From Erodium maritimum (Eukaryota > Streptophyta > Magnoliopsida > Geraniales > Geraniaceae): 64,000 bases of DNA. The DNA lies in the NCBI GenBank assembly GCA_963921825.1, contig OY997589.1, positions 55,220,959-55,284,958 on the forward strand, given 5' to 3'. The position numbers were made by a program, and so were the translations under genes. The notes beneath the pieces are model-generated. The model made no database searches, had not been told where the DNA came from, and worked only from the letters and a program-made list of their open reading frames with translations. Positions 10,724 through 19,783 of this stretch are shown here, piece after piece. Every line of letters starts with the position of its first letter. Within the stretch, counting starts at the first letter, position 1.

Positions 10724-11404
10724 ATGAGAGCTCGACGTTCCACCAACGAAATGTTAGGAAGAGATCCTGATGCAGTGATCCCTTACGATGATGCTATTTA
10801 TCTTCTTGATAAAAGTATTTCTAACAAGGTACATATGAGGCAAACACTTGCAGACGCAAGAAAAACGACACATTTGTTCTGGCAGGAAAGGGAAAAGGTA
10901 CGAGGAATGGATCATGCCGGTCATGAGGAGGTACGACAGCTAAAGCTAGGAAAGGTGGATCCTATCGGTCAGGAGGAGGTGCGACATCCAAGCACACAAG
11001 AAGTGGAGTCGTGTTCCCGCGTGTGCAATGTGAATGAAGGGATGCACGAGATGGACGTGTTCCCGCAAGAGGAAGTCCTCCAAGACGAGGTGACGGCTAA
11101 AGAGGATGGAGCTGAGATGGAGCTTCCATACGATGAGGACATTCACATGAAACCGTCGAGGAAGAAAGAATCGTTGGTGCACCCAGGAGTGCTTCCCGTT
11201 CCCTCAAGGGAGAAGGATGATGTTGGTGGACAGCCGATGGTGTTGCCCGAGCCTTTTAAGGGAAGGGCTCTTGTTGCCGTGAGAGCTGAGCGTTTCTTCG
11301 AGTTAGAGGAGGACGCTTGTGTGCGACCGGGAGTGTTGCACGAGTCTCCAAGGGTGGAGACCTCGTTGGCAGATCTTTCTAGGAGAGAGGATCGTGCCAT
11401 GTAG
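10724..11404 (+). pseudogene. Unrecognised repeat protein of the non-autonomous element, copy 1
   Basis: Open frame of 226 codons whose ATG lies about 60 bases after the primer binding site, the position of gag in LTR elements. I do not recognise a gag, protease or polymerase motif. The first half is charged (for example MRARRSTNEMLGRDPD). The second half starts a series of degenerate units of the form [MV]QPxxLPxPSRxKD. The frame ends at a TAG (11402-11404) exactly where copy 2 has CAG, so the text changes from MQPCVLPNPSRG to M-stop-PCVLPNPSRG. Homology to copy 2 continues to about 11750 after a further frameshift. Function unknown. Confidence 0.6.
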
Positions 11405-12262
11405 CCGTGTGTGCTGCCTAATCCTTCAAGGGGAATGATGTTGTTATGCAACCAATGGTGTCCACAGATGATTGGATCATCCAAGGTTCTTGTGTTCCTA
11501 TGTTTACGGATTGCTCATGTGATGTTGTTTGTGTACAACCGTCAATGTTGCTAGAGTCTTTGAGGAGGAAGGACACTTTTATGCAGCTTTTGGAGCTACC
11601 TGATCCTTCTAGGGTGAAAGATAACATTTGTGTGCAACCGCTTAGGTTGTCAGATGATAGGGTCATCCTGGGCGATGGGATCGTCCACCAATGTGGATTC
11701 TTCTCCAATCATTGCACTCTGAACCTGAGGACAGCAAGAAGAAGTATCTGAGACAGTGCCAGTAGCAACCGTTTTGGGCACGCACGAAGGCATGTTCGTG
11801 GTGTTTGCAACACACCACCTTTGCGGACCAGTAGAGAGTCTGATAGTAGCCTTTGCTTTCCCTCGTCAACAGAAGCCAAGGAGGAGAATATTGAGAGGCG
11901 CATCCAATATTCCTCGCATGAGAAGACGAGGCCAGACGGTTCTAGGGATGGCGTCAAAGGTTACTATCCCGCGCGTGTCTCACACGATGTGTTCGAGAGC
12001 GGTGCCATTCACACACCAATTTGGCACAATGTTGAGTGCCATGAGACACACTTCAGAGCAAACCCTTGCACCCCTCGTCAACGGGTTGTAAGGTGGAGTG
12101 CGAGTACGTGTAGAACGTCATGGTCTCCTCTTGCACAACGAGGAGGCCAAGTTGTTGGCCATGTTACCAGGTGGTTCATCATTAGAGGAACTGTCAAGGC
12201 TATCCATAAGCTTTGGTTTGAAGGCCCTCGTCGAAGACGACGATATTATGGGTGGGGGAGAA
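11405..12262 (+). other. Internal region 1, remainder, ending in polypurine tract
   Basis: Carries the decayed continuation of the repeat protein to about 11750, then sequence with overlapping short frames. The last codons (GGSSLEELSRLSISF..VEDDD) could be a trace of a Gypsy pol C-terminus, but this is weak. The polypurine tract GGGTGGGGGAGAA at 12250-12262 directly precedes TGTCACG of LTR-b. Confidence 0.65.
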
Positions 12263-13030
12263 TGTCACGTCCTGAACGGATCATCAAGTTTTTCCGCACA
12301 CGGATGCACGTATTTTGGTCGAAGCACAATATGACGTGCTGGTTTTGGTGTCCACCCGATGTGGCGATGAAGTTGTTTGGTCTTGCACGGTATGGAAGCA
12401 GAGTAACTTGAAGTAAATCAAGAAAACTGGCTTCCCTAATTCACAAGGTCATGAAGGTGGTTGATCAAGAGCATTAAATGGTGATAAAACTAATGCATGG
12501 ACCGTGCATGCATGAGAACTTCCATTAACTACCAAGATGATTTGGCAAGGAGTGTGCTTGTGCCCCACACTTGGAAATCATTGCTAACGTGAAGCTAAGC
12601 ACGTGACATCAAGTTCCTTATGAAGGAAGGATCTTGTATACTTGGTTCCTTCTCAAGCAAGAATTGATAGCTTAGCCGTAAAGTATAACACTTGATGTGT
12701 AGTTAACTCAACCATTAAGGCTTATAAGCCGATAGTATACATAGGGTTCCTCATATATAGTTTAGAAATTCACCCTTGTGTATTTCTAGTCTTGTGTAGT
12801 TATATCGTGGCTTTTTAATTCTTTCCGTATTAAAGCTAAAAGGAAATTTGAGTTCAACCGAGCCTTGTTCTTGCTATTGATAGATTGATGGTCTTTATTA
12901 TTGACTACTCTTGGTTTGATAATGTTTGCTTCTGCAACGCAACGATCTGGACGATTTAACTTGGAAGTGATCACTCCGAGTGCCGGGCATACCGAGAGAT
13001 CCGGGTCAAGAGAGCTCTAGGGGTGTCACA
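12263..13030 (+). repeat. LTR-b, uninterrupted reference copy
   Basis: 768 bp, starts TGTCACGTCC, ends GGGTGTCACA. It is bounded by the polypurine tract on the left and the primer binding site on the right, so both ends are well defined. It defines the LTR for the split copies a and c. Confidence 0.9.
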
Positions 13031-13032
13031 AG

Positions 13033-13044
13033 TGGTATCAGAGC
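13033..13044 (+). other. Primer binding site of internal region 2
   Basis: TGGTATCAGAGC two bases after the end of LTR-b at 13030, the same spacing as after LTR-a. It shows that internal region 2 begins a second element unit rather than unrelated sequence. Confidence 0.9.
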
Positions 13045-13351
13045 GAGACGACCAGCGTTCCCGTTAACCATGGAGAAGTCGACCTAATTTTGTCAAAAGG
13101 ATAAGGAGAGCTCGACGTTCCACCAACTAAATGTTAGGGAGAGATCCTGATGCGGTGATCCCTTACGATGATTCTATTTATCTTCTTGATAAAGTATTTC
13201 TAACAAAGTACCTATGAGGCACACACTTGTAGAGGAAAGAGAAGCGAGGCTTTTGTTCTGGCATGAAAGGAAAAAGCTACGAGGAATGGATCATGCCGGT
13301 CACGAGGAGGTGTGGCATCCAAGCACATAAGAAGCGGAGGCGTGTTCCCAC

Positions 13352-14122
13352 GTGTGTAATGGGAATGAATGGATGCACGAGATGGACGTATGCCCGCAAG
13401 AGGAAGTCGTCCAAGCCGAGGTGAAGACTATGGAGGAGGGAGCCGAGATGGAGTTTCCATACGACGAGGACATTCACATGCAACAGTCAAGTAAGAAAGA
13501 ATCGTTGTTGCAACCAAGATTGTCGCCCGTTCCTTCAAGGGAGAAGGACGATCTTGGTGGACAGCCGGTGGTGTTGCCCGAGCCTTCTAAGGGAAGGGCT
13601 CTTGTTGCAGCCGTGAGAGCTGCGCATTCCTTCGAGGTAGAGGAGGACGCTTGTGTGCGTCCGGGATTGTTGCACGAGTCTGCAAGGGTTGAGAGCTCTT
13701 TGGTAGATCCTTCGAGGAGAGAGGAATGTGCCATGCAGCCGTGTGTCTTGCCTAATCCTTCAAGGGGTAAGGATGTTTTTATGCAACCTATGGTGTCCAC
13801 GGATGATTGGATCATACAAGATTCTTGTGTTACTATGTTTACGGATTGCTCATGTGATGTTGTTTGTGTACAACTATCAATGTTGCTAGAGCGTTCGAGG
13901 AGGAAGGACTCTTTTATGCAGCCTATGGAGCTGCCCGATCCTTCTAGGGTGAAGGATGAAGTTTGTGTGCAACCGCTTGGGTTATCGGATGACAAAGTCA
14001 TCATGGGCGATGGGGACGTCCACCAATATGGATTCTTCTCCAATCCTTGCACTCCGAGCCTGAGGAATGCAAGAGGAATTATCCTAGACCGTTCCAATAA
14101 CAACCGTTTTGGGCAGGCCTGA
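13352..14122 (+). CDS. Unrecognised [MV]QPxxLPxPSRxKD repeat protein, copy 2
   Basis: A 256-codon frame without stops. After an acidic start (EMDVCPQEEVVQAEV ... PYDEDIH) it consists of about eight degenerate units of 16-29 residues, for example LQPRLSPVPSREKDD, MQPCVLPNPSRGKDVF and MQPMELPDPSRVKDEV. No catalytic motif, signal peptide or membrane segment is seen. It lies where gag or pol would be in an LTR element. Compared with copy 1 it has lost the first ATG and the 5' part (a TAA lies just upstream), but keeps the repeat part open. The complementary strand is also open across 13474-14289 and is also repetitive, so the coding strand is chosen only from position after the primer site. It may be a captured host fragment or a highly diverged structural protein; not known. 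Confidence 0.45.
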   Translation: MCNGNEWMHEMDVCPQEEVVQAEVKTMEEGAEMEFPYDEDIHMQQSSKKESLLQPRLSPVPSREKDDLGGQPVVLPEPSKGRALVAAVRAAHSFEVEEDACVRPGLLHESARVESSLVDPSRREECAMQPCVLPNPSRGKDVFMQPMVSTDDWIIQDSCVTMFTDCSCDVVCVQLSMLLERSRRKDSFMQPMELPDPSRVKDEVCVQPLGLSDDKVIMGDGDVHQYGFFSNPCTPSLRNARGIILDRSNNNRFGQA

Positions 14123-14307
14123 AGGCATGCTCGTGGTGTTTGCAGCACACAACCTTTGCGGACCAGTGGAGTGACCGATAATATCCCTTGCTTTCCCTCG
14201 TCAATGGAAGGCAAGAAGGAGAATATTGAGAGGCGCATCCAATATTCCTCGCGGGAGAAGACGAGGACAGACGGTTTTAGGGATGACATTAGGGCTTACT
14301 ATCCCAA

Positions 14308-14375
14308 TCTCCCCAACCCATAATCTCGCCGTCTTCGACGAGGGCCTTCAAACCAAAACTTAAGGATAGCCTTGA
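14308..14375 (-). repeat. Inverted copy of the internal-region end, including polypurine tract
   Basis: This 68-base segment is the reverse complement of 12196-12262 with a few mismatches (shared core cgtcttcgacgagggccttc). In internal region 1 it abuts the polypurine tract and LTR-b. In copy 2 it is flipped, so LTR-c lacks a correctly oriented polypurine tract. A short duplication of tatgcataagaaaagtgg (14402 and 14451) lies beside it, which indicates a local rearrangement. Confidence 0.85.
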
Positions 14376-14427
14376 GATATTGTGTGCTGGTTTCCCTAAT
14401 TATGCATAAGAAAAGTGGTTTCCCTAA

Positions 14428-14837
14428 TTTCACAAACGGATCATCAAGTTATGCATAAGAAAAGTGGTTTCCCTAATTCACAAGGTCATCGAGGTGGTTG
14501 ATCAAGAGCATTCAACGATGATAAAACTAATGCATGGACCGTGCATACATGAGAACTTCCATTAAATACCAAGATGACTTGGCAAGGAGTATGCTTATGC
14601 CCCACACGTGAAAATCATGCTAATATGAAGTTAAGTACATGGCCACACACTTGAAGCATATGGAGCCATACTCCACACACGACATCGAGTTACTTATGAA
14701 GGAAGGATCACTTTTGGATGATAATTAATGCAAGGACATGATGAAGCATTGGTTCCTTCTCTAAGTAAGAATGGATAGCTTAGCCGTGAAGTATAACATT
14801 TGATGTGCGGTTAACTTAGCCATTAAGGTCAGTAAGT
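14428..14837 (+). repeat. LTR-c, 5' part (split by LINE)
   Basis: Starts ttcacaaacggatcatcaag, then lacks about 130 bp present in LTR-b before rejoining at tggtttccctaattcacaagg. It runs to the LINE target duplication AAGGTCAGTAAGT at 14825-14837 and resumes at 18908. Confidence 0.8.
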
Positions 14838-14839
14838 GA

Positions 14840-17800
14840 AAAATTCTCTGGGATGAAATTGAAGTGGAGTTGCAAAAGCTAGATTCTAATGTGATGATTC
14901 TATTAGGAGGAGACTTCAATGCTATTGTTGCCAAAGAGGAGAGAACAAGTCAGAAAAGGAGTGGAACAGACATGATCAACCTACAAAACCTTATTGCCAA
15001 TCAAAGCCTTATTGATCTCCCTCTAAAAGGAGGGAAATTCACTTGGTTTGGGCCCCAATCAAGAGTTTCCAGAATTGATAGGTTCTTGATCAGCCAGGAC
15101 TTTCTTATGCTATATCAGTCTCTCACTCAATGCTGTCTTCCAAGGACCATCTCAGACCACAAGCCATTGATCCTTTATGATAATGTGGTGGATTGGGGTC
15201 CTAGGCCCTTTAAATTCCTAAACATCTGGACTGAAGACAAAAGATTCATCCCAGTTGTACAAAAGTTCTGGAACTCTTATCAAATTTCAGGTCAGTCTCA
15301 TTATGTTTTATGGATGAAACTAAAATTGCTCAGAGTTGATCTAAAGGTTTGGAACAGCCAAATATTTGGGTTCCTTGATACTCATATCACATTTCTAACC
15401 TCTGAAATTGAGGCCCTGGATACAATTATAGAATCCAGGTCTCTTACCCCACAAGAATGCTCTAATAGAGGCCTCTTAAAAGCTGAGCTGATCAACAAAT
15501 ACAAAGCTCTGTCAAAACTTTGGAGCCAAAAGGCTATGAAAAAATGGATACATGAAGGGGATAATGGCTCAAAATTCTTCCATAGGCTGGCAAACTTCAA
15601 GGACTCAAGGAAAAAAAATTCTCACATTCTCCATAATGATAACCTTCTCTCCAATCCAACTGAGATCAAATTGGCAGCATCACAACATTTTGCATCCAGA
15701 TTTAAAGCTTCTGACTTCAGAGATATTGACCTCTCAAACCTCCCCTTTCAAACACTCTCACCAGATCAACAACAATGGTTGGAAAGACCTTTTCATGAAG
15801 AAGAAGTTTACCAGGCAGTGATAGCTTGTGCGGCAGATAAAGCCCCAGGCCCTGATGGTTTCAATCTCAAATTCTTTCAAATTTGCTGGCAGATAATAAA
15901 GCATGATGTATTGAATTTCCTCCAAGGCTTTTTCCATACAGGCCTTATAGGAAAAGGGTTAAATTCATCCTTTTGATGATTTCAGACCAATAAGTCTGAT
16001 GGGAGGTCCCTATAAAATACTCTCTAAACTCCTATCTTTGAGACTAAAGGAGGTGATCAATGGCTTGATAGGTGATCAACAATCAGGTTTCATCTCAGGA
16101 AGACAAATTGTTGATGGTATTCTGGTTGCTTATGAGGTGGTGCAGTATCTCAAATCATCAAAACAAAAGGCCATAATTTTCAAAGCTGATTTTGAAAAGG
16201 CATTTGATAAGGTCAGTTGGAGATTTGTTATGCAAGTTTTGACAAGAATGGGCTTTGGATCTCTATGGAGGATGTGGATGATGTCCTGCTTTCAAGCTTA
16301 TGTTTCAGTACTAATTAATGGCTCTCCCAGCCCTGATTTTCAAATGACAAGAGGTTTAAGGCAAGGATGTGCTCTCTCCCCTCTTATATTTGTTATAGTT
16401 GCTGAAAGTCTCAACCAGATCATCAACACTAGTGTACAAGCTGGTTACATAAAAGGTATTCAAATTAATGCTAGAGGCCCTGTGATCACTCATCTGCAAT
16501 TTGCAGATGACACAATTTTCTTCAGCCAAGCAACCTCCACCAGTTACTTGTGCCTCAAGTATGCACTATCAATGTTCAAACTAGCTTCTGGCCTCACAGT
16601 TAACTATGCAAAATCAAGTGTCATCAGTTTCAACCTTATGGAAGAAGAAGAAGAAGCAGTTGCTCTGAGTATCCTTGACTGCTCAGCAGAATCACTACCC
16701 TTCAACTATTTAGGATTCCCTTTGGGGGCTAATCCAAGAAGACTTACTACCTGGGAGCCAATCATAGCAAGGTTCAAAGCTGCACTGGGACTGTGGCAAG
16801 CCAAACTACTTTCATTTGGGGGCAGAATCACTCTCATCAGATCAACTTTAAATGCCTTACCACTATACTTCTTCTCCATAATAAGGGCCCCAAAAGGTGT
16901 ATTAAAGATCATGAATTCTTGGCAAAGAAGATTTTTATGGCATGGTACAGATAAAGCAAGATGTTTCAACAAAGTGAGCTGGAATACAGTTTGTAAGACA
17001 AAAGCTGAGGGAGGATTAGGACTCAAAAATCTCTCTCTGATGAATATTGCCCTCCTTGCAAAATGGTGGTGGAGGTTTGCTCTTGAAAGGTCATCTCTGT
17101 GGAAAACAGTAATCACCAATAAATATGGATGGAAAGATATTGATTGGGATCTCTCATCCTTTGAAGAAATTGGAAGTTCAAGTTTTATGTCACACATCTT
17201 AGCTCTAAACAATGATCCTAGATTTCCAGACCTATTTGGAATTAAAGGATTAAAGTGGAAAGTGGGTAGAGGAGATATAGTCATCTTTTGGACTGATATT
17301 TGGTGGGGGGATATCAGCTTCAAAAATTTATTTTCAAGACTTTACAGATCCTCCCAAGGCAAGAAATTAACAGTCTCTGAAGCTTGGTCTTTGGACTTCT
17401 GGGATCTAAAATTCAGATGCACTCCTAGAGGGAGGGCTGAGCATGAATGGATTGATCTCAGTAATATTTTCACCTCAATTCATCTCTCTACTGAAGAGGA
17501 TAATCTTATTTGGGTGTGGGATTCAAAAGGATTCTCAGTGAAAAAGCTATATACATTACTTGACACACAAGGATCAGCTCCCTCCATCAATGCAACATGG
17601 ACAAAATGCCTTTGGCTTCCTGAGATCCCCCCAAAAATTGCAGCTTTTGGTTGGTTAGCTTGTTTGGATGCTATCCCTTCCAAGTGTTTCTTAGATGCAA
17701 GAGGTCTCCAACTCTCCCTACATGGCATTACTTGTTCTAGATGTGAGGTTGATCTAGAAGATGGCCCACATGCTCTTCTGCATTGTCTTAAATCCTGGGA

Positions 17801-18134
17801 AATTTGGACCAAAGTTTTATCCTGGTGGGGAGTGACTGGAGTCATACCTGCAAACTTCAAGCAATTGCTATCTTCATGGTCCTCCTTGGTTGAGCACAAA
17901 TTAAAGAAAAGCTAGAGGAAAATTGTCCTTATCACTGCCTGGCAAATATGGTTGGCAAGAAATGCCTTTATCTTCAATGGTTACTGTGACACTGCAGAAG
18001 AAACACTCCAAAAAATCATTCATCAATCCTTTAGTCTTGAATGGGCAAAGTTTAGTCATCAAGGCTTTGGATTCTCATTCCATTCCTGGCAGGTTTCTCC
18101 AAGAGCTTGTGGGGCTTGGAAACCTGAAATTTGA
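14840..18134 (+). pseudogene. LINE ORF2: endonuclease, RT, zf-RVT (partial, broken)
   Basis: Frame opens at the truncation point and shows the APE endonuclease end (ILLGGDFNAI, SRIDRFLI, SDHKPLIL). The RT follows with APGPDGFNLKFFQICW, QQSGFISGRQIVDGILV, KADFEKAFDKVSW, RGLRQGCALSPLIF and the catalytic box LQFADDTIFF near 16495-16525. The C-terminal zf-RVT region follows (PPKIAAFGWLACLDAIPSKCF, then CSRCEVDLEDGPHALLHC). A small deletion with a frameshift around 15965-15990 joins LNSSF to FDDFRPISL, removing the usual ITLIPK stretch. A TAG at 17913-17915 interrupts the frame, which then continues in phase to 18134. The protein nicks target DNA and reverse-transcribes its RNA in the nucleus; this copy is dead. 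Confidence 0.95.
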
Positions 18135-18894
18135 TCCTTCTTGTGGGTTTGGGGAAGGGTGGCTTGGGTGGGCTGGTTAAGGAAGTGGAGTGACTGTGAG
18201 GGTGTCTTTCGGGGCTTCCTTTCTTTCTTTCCTTGTGTGTGGGTTCTTCTTCCTTTTTGTTGCTTTCCCTCTCTGCTTCTCCTTGTGTGTGGGTAGGTTT
18301 AGCTGTGTCTCTTCTTTCTTCCCCTTTTGCTGCTACCTTGTGCAGATATATCTGGCTTTCATTTTGCTGCTGAGAAGACTTCCATACAACTCCATCCACC
18401 AGATGTATTCAGCCTTTCCTCTGGTTTCTCTCAATTGGTGCAACATATCACAATAGAAGAAGCTCCTACATCAATATTTCATCACCAGCAACATCCCTAG
18501 AACAATCAACATCCTCAATTCACAGTAATAGCCAATTAGACTCAAGGCTTTTGCTGCATACAACTACAACATTAGGGATCATTTTGCTGCATAAATCAGG
18601 GATCATTTTGCTGCATATTTTCATCCATTCGGATCATCAGATTAAGAAGGCATTTCCATCACAAGGAGTTCATACACTACTTCAAGCACTCCTACTCAAG
18701 ATTCCCATCACCTAGTTCATCGCATTTTGCACAAGTTCTGATTTTTAACTGTTTCTTGTATTGCAAGTTATCTTGTCAATTGTCCATTTCAGTTCATACA
18801 AGAACATATCTTGTATCTACTTCATCACACTTGTAACTCCTCTTTTACCTCAAAGGAGGTTTTATTTTAATATAATATTTTGCTGATAAAAAAA
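18135..18894 (+). other. LINE 3' UTR and tail
   Basis: Non-coding. Near the end a short imperfect hairpin (ctcctcttt / aaaggag, 18837-18858) is followed by an AT-rich spacer, ttgctgat and poly-A. The same layout recurs in other LINE tails in this window. Confidence 0.8.
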
Positions 18895-18907
18895 AAGGTC
18901 AGTAAGT

Positions 18908-19207
18908 CGAGTAGTATAAATAGGATTTCTCATGTATAGTTTATACGTTCACCCTTTTATATTCCTAGTCTTGTGTAGTTATACCGCGGCTTTGTAATTC
19001 TTTCTAGATTAATGCTAAAAGGAACTTTGAGTTCAACTCAACCTTGCTCTTGCAATTGATAGATTGTTAGTCTTGATTGTTGACTACATTTGGTTTGATA
19101 ATGTTTGCTTCCGCGGTGCAACGATCTGAACGACTTAACTTAGAATTGAATACTATGAGTATCGGTCGTACCGAGAGATCCGGGTTAGGAGCTCTAGAGG
19201 CATCACA
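18908..19207 (+). repeat. LTR-c, 3' part
   Basis: Continues LTR-c after the LINE, beginning cgagtagtataaatagg with the TATA box at 18915-18922, and ends GGCATCACA. It is the right boundary of the non-autonomous element. No primer site follows, as expected for a 3' LTR. Confidence 0.85.
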
Positions 19208-19280
19208 ATATGCCCTTATTCCTCATCTTTCATCTTTTTAAAGATGGGTTTTTATAAAATTTCTTTGCTGATAAAAAAAA
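19208..19280 (+). mobile_element. Very short LINE 3' tail (about 70 bp)
   Basis: Contains a perfect hairpin CATCTTTTTAAAGATG (19231-19246), an AT-rich spacer, TTGCTGAT and an A run, identical in layout to the tail of the LINE at 14838-18894. Probably a severely 5'-truncated LINE insertion. A target duplication was not found. Confidence 0.6.
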
Positions 19281-19586
19281 TTAATTAACAACTCGGTAAG
19301 GAAATTGAATGCCAAACCTAACATTGATCTCTTCAGTAACTTAGTTTTCCAAACTAATCATTTCCAAATCATGACAAGATAAGAGGAATTCAATTAAACT
19401 ATGGTCTCAACGGTAGATAACATGATTATTACAACATAACATAGTTTGATGACATGTTTAGTGCTATTTTACAACATAACTCTTCTCTTGAACGCGACAG
19501 GTGCATAGGTTGGGTAGGTCGGTTCGTTATATATTGGTTCATAGTTTTAAAAACCAGGATTGATCTGTTTGAATTCAAATTTGGAA
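19281..19586 (+). other. AT-rich sequence, no gene
   Basis: No reading frame or repeat of note. It ends in AATTCAAATTTGGAA at 19572-19586, the left copy of the next LINE's target duplication. Confidence 0.6.
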
Positions 19587-19783
19587 ACGGCCACTACACC
19601 ATTTTCTCTCTACTCTCTACAGTAACTTTGGAATGACTACAGTATTCACATGGTGTTCTCCGGTCATCTTCATCTGATTTCTTCACTTTCTGTGGTGTTG
19701 TGTCCATGATGCTTAATTGTTAGACATCGGACCATCACAGCTTGGGGTTCCGTAATGTTTTCTCTCTAATTATTTGGTTTAAT

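Larger units (their letters stand above)
14838..18894 (+). mobile_element. 5'-truncated L1-type LINE
   Basis: Flanked by a perfect 13-bp target duplication AAGGTCAGTAAGT (14825-14837 and 18895-18907). It ends in TTGCTGAT followed by an A run. It begins inside the ORF2 endonuclease, so ORF1 and the 5' UTR are absent, as expected from incomplete reverse transcription. It is inserted in the third LTR of the non-autonomous element and therefore younger than that LTR. Confidence 0.95.
1368..19207 (+). mobile_element. Non-autonomous LTR retrotransposon in LTR-internal-LTR-internal-LTR arrangement
   Basis: Three copies of one LTR (about 0.7-0.85 kb; typical start TGTCACG, end CATCACA or TGTCACA) alternate with two related internal regions of about 1.6 and 1.4 kb. 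Each internal region starts with an initiator-Met tRNA primer binding site. The first ends in a G-rich polypurine tract directly before the next LTR. No gag, protease, RT or integrase is recognisable, so this is a LARD-like non-autonomous element. The first LTR is split by a Copia insertion and the third by a LINE. The tandem form suggests unequal recombination between LTRs. The outer flanks share only a 4-base ATAT, so the target duplication is unproven. The polypurine tract makes a Gypsy origin likely (inference). Confidence 0.8.

Noticed and set aside
16706..17323. 205-codon minus-strand frame, and others at 17480-17899 and 20883-21500
   Set aside because: Antisense shadows of LINE ORF2 and ORF1; the plus strand has the recognised domains.
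1363..19212. ATAT on both sides of the non-autonomous element as a target duplication
   Set aside because: Only four bases agree and not as an exact 5-bp duplication; could be chance in AT-rich DNA.
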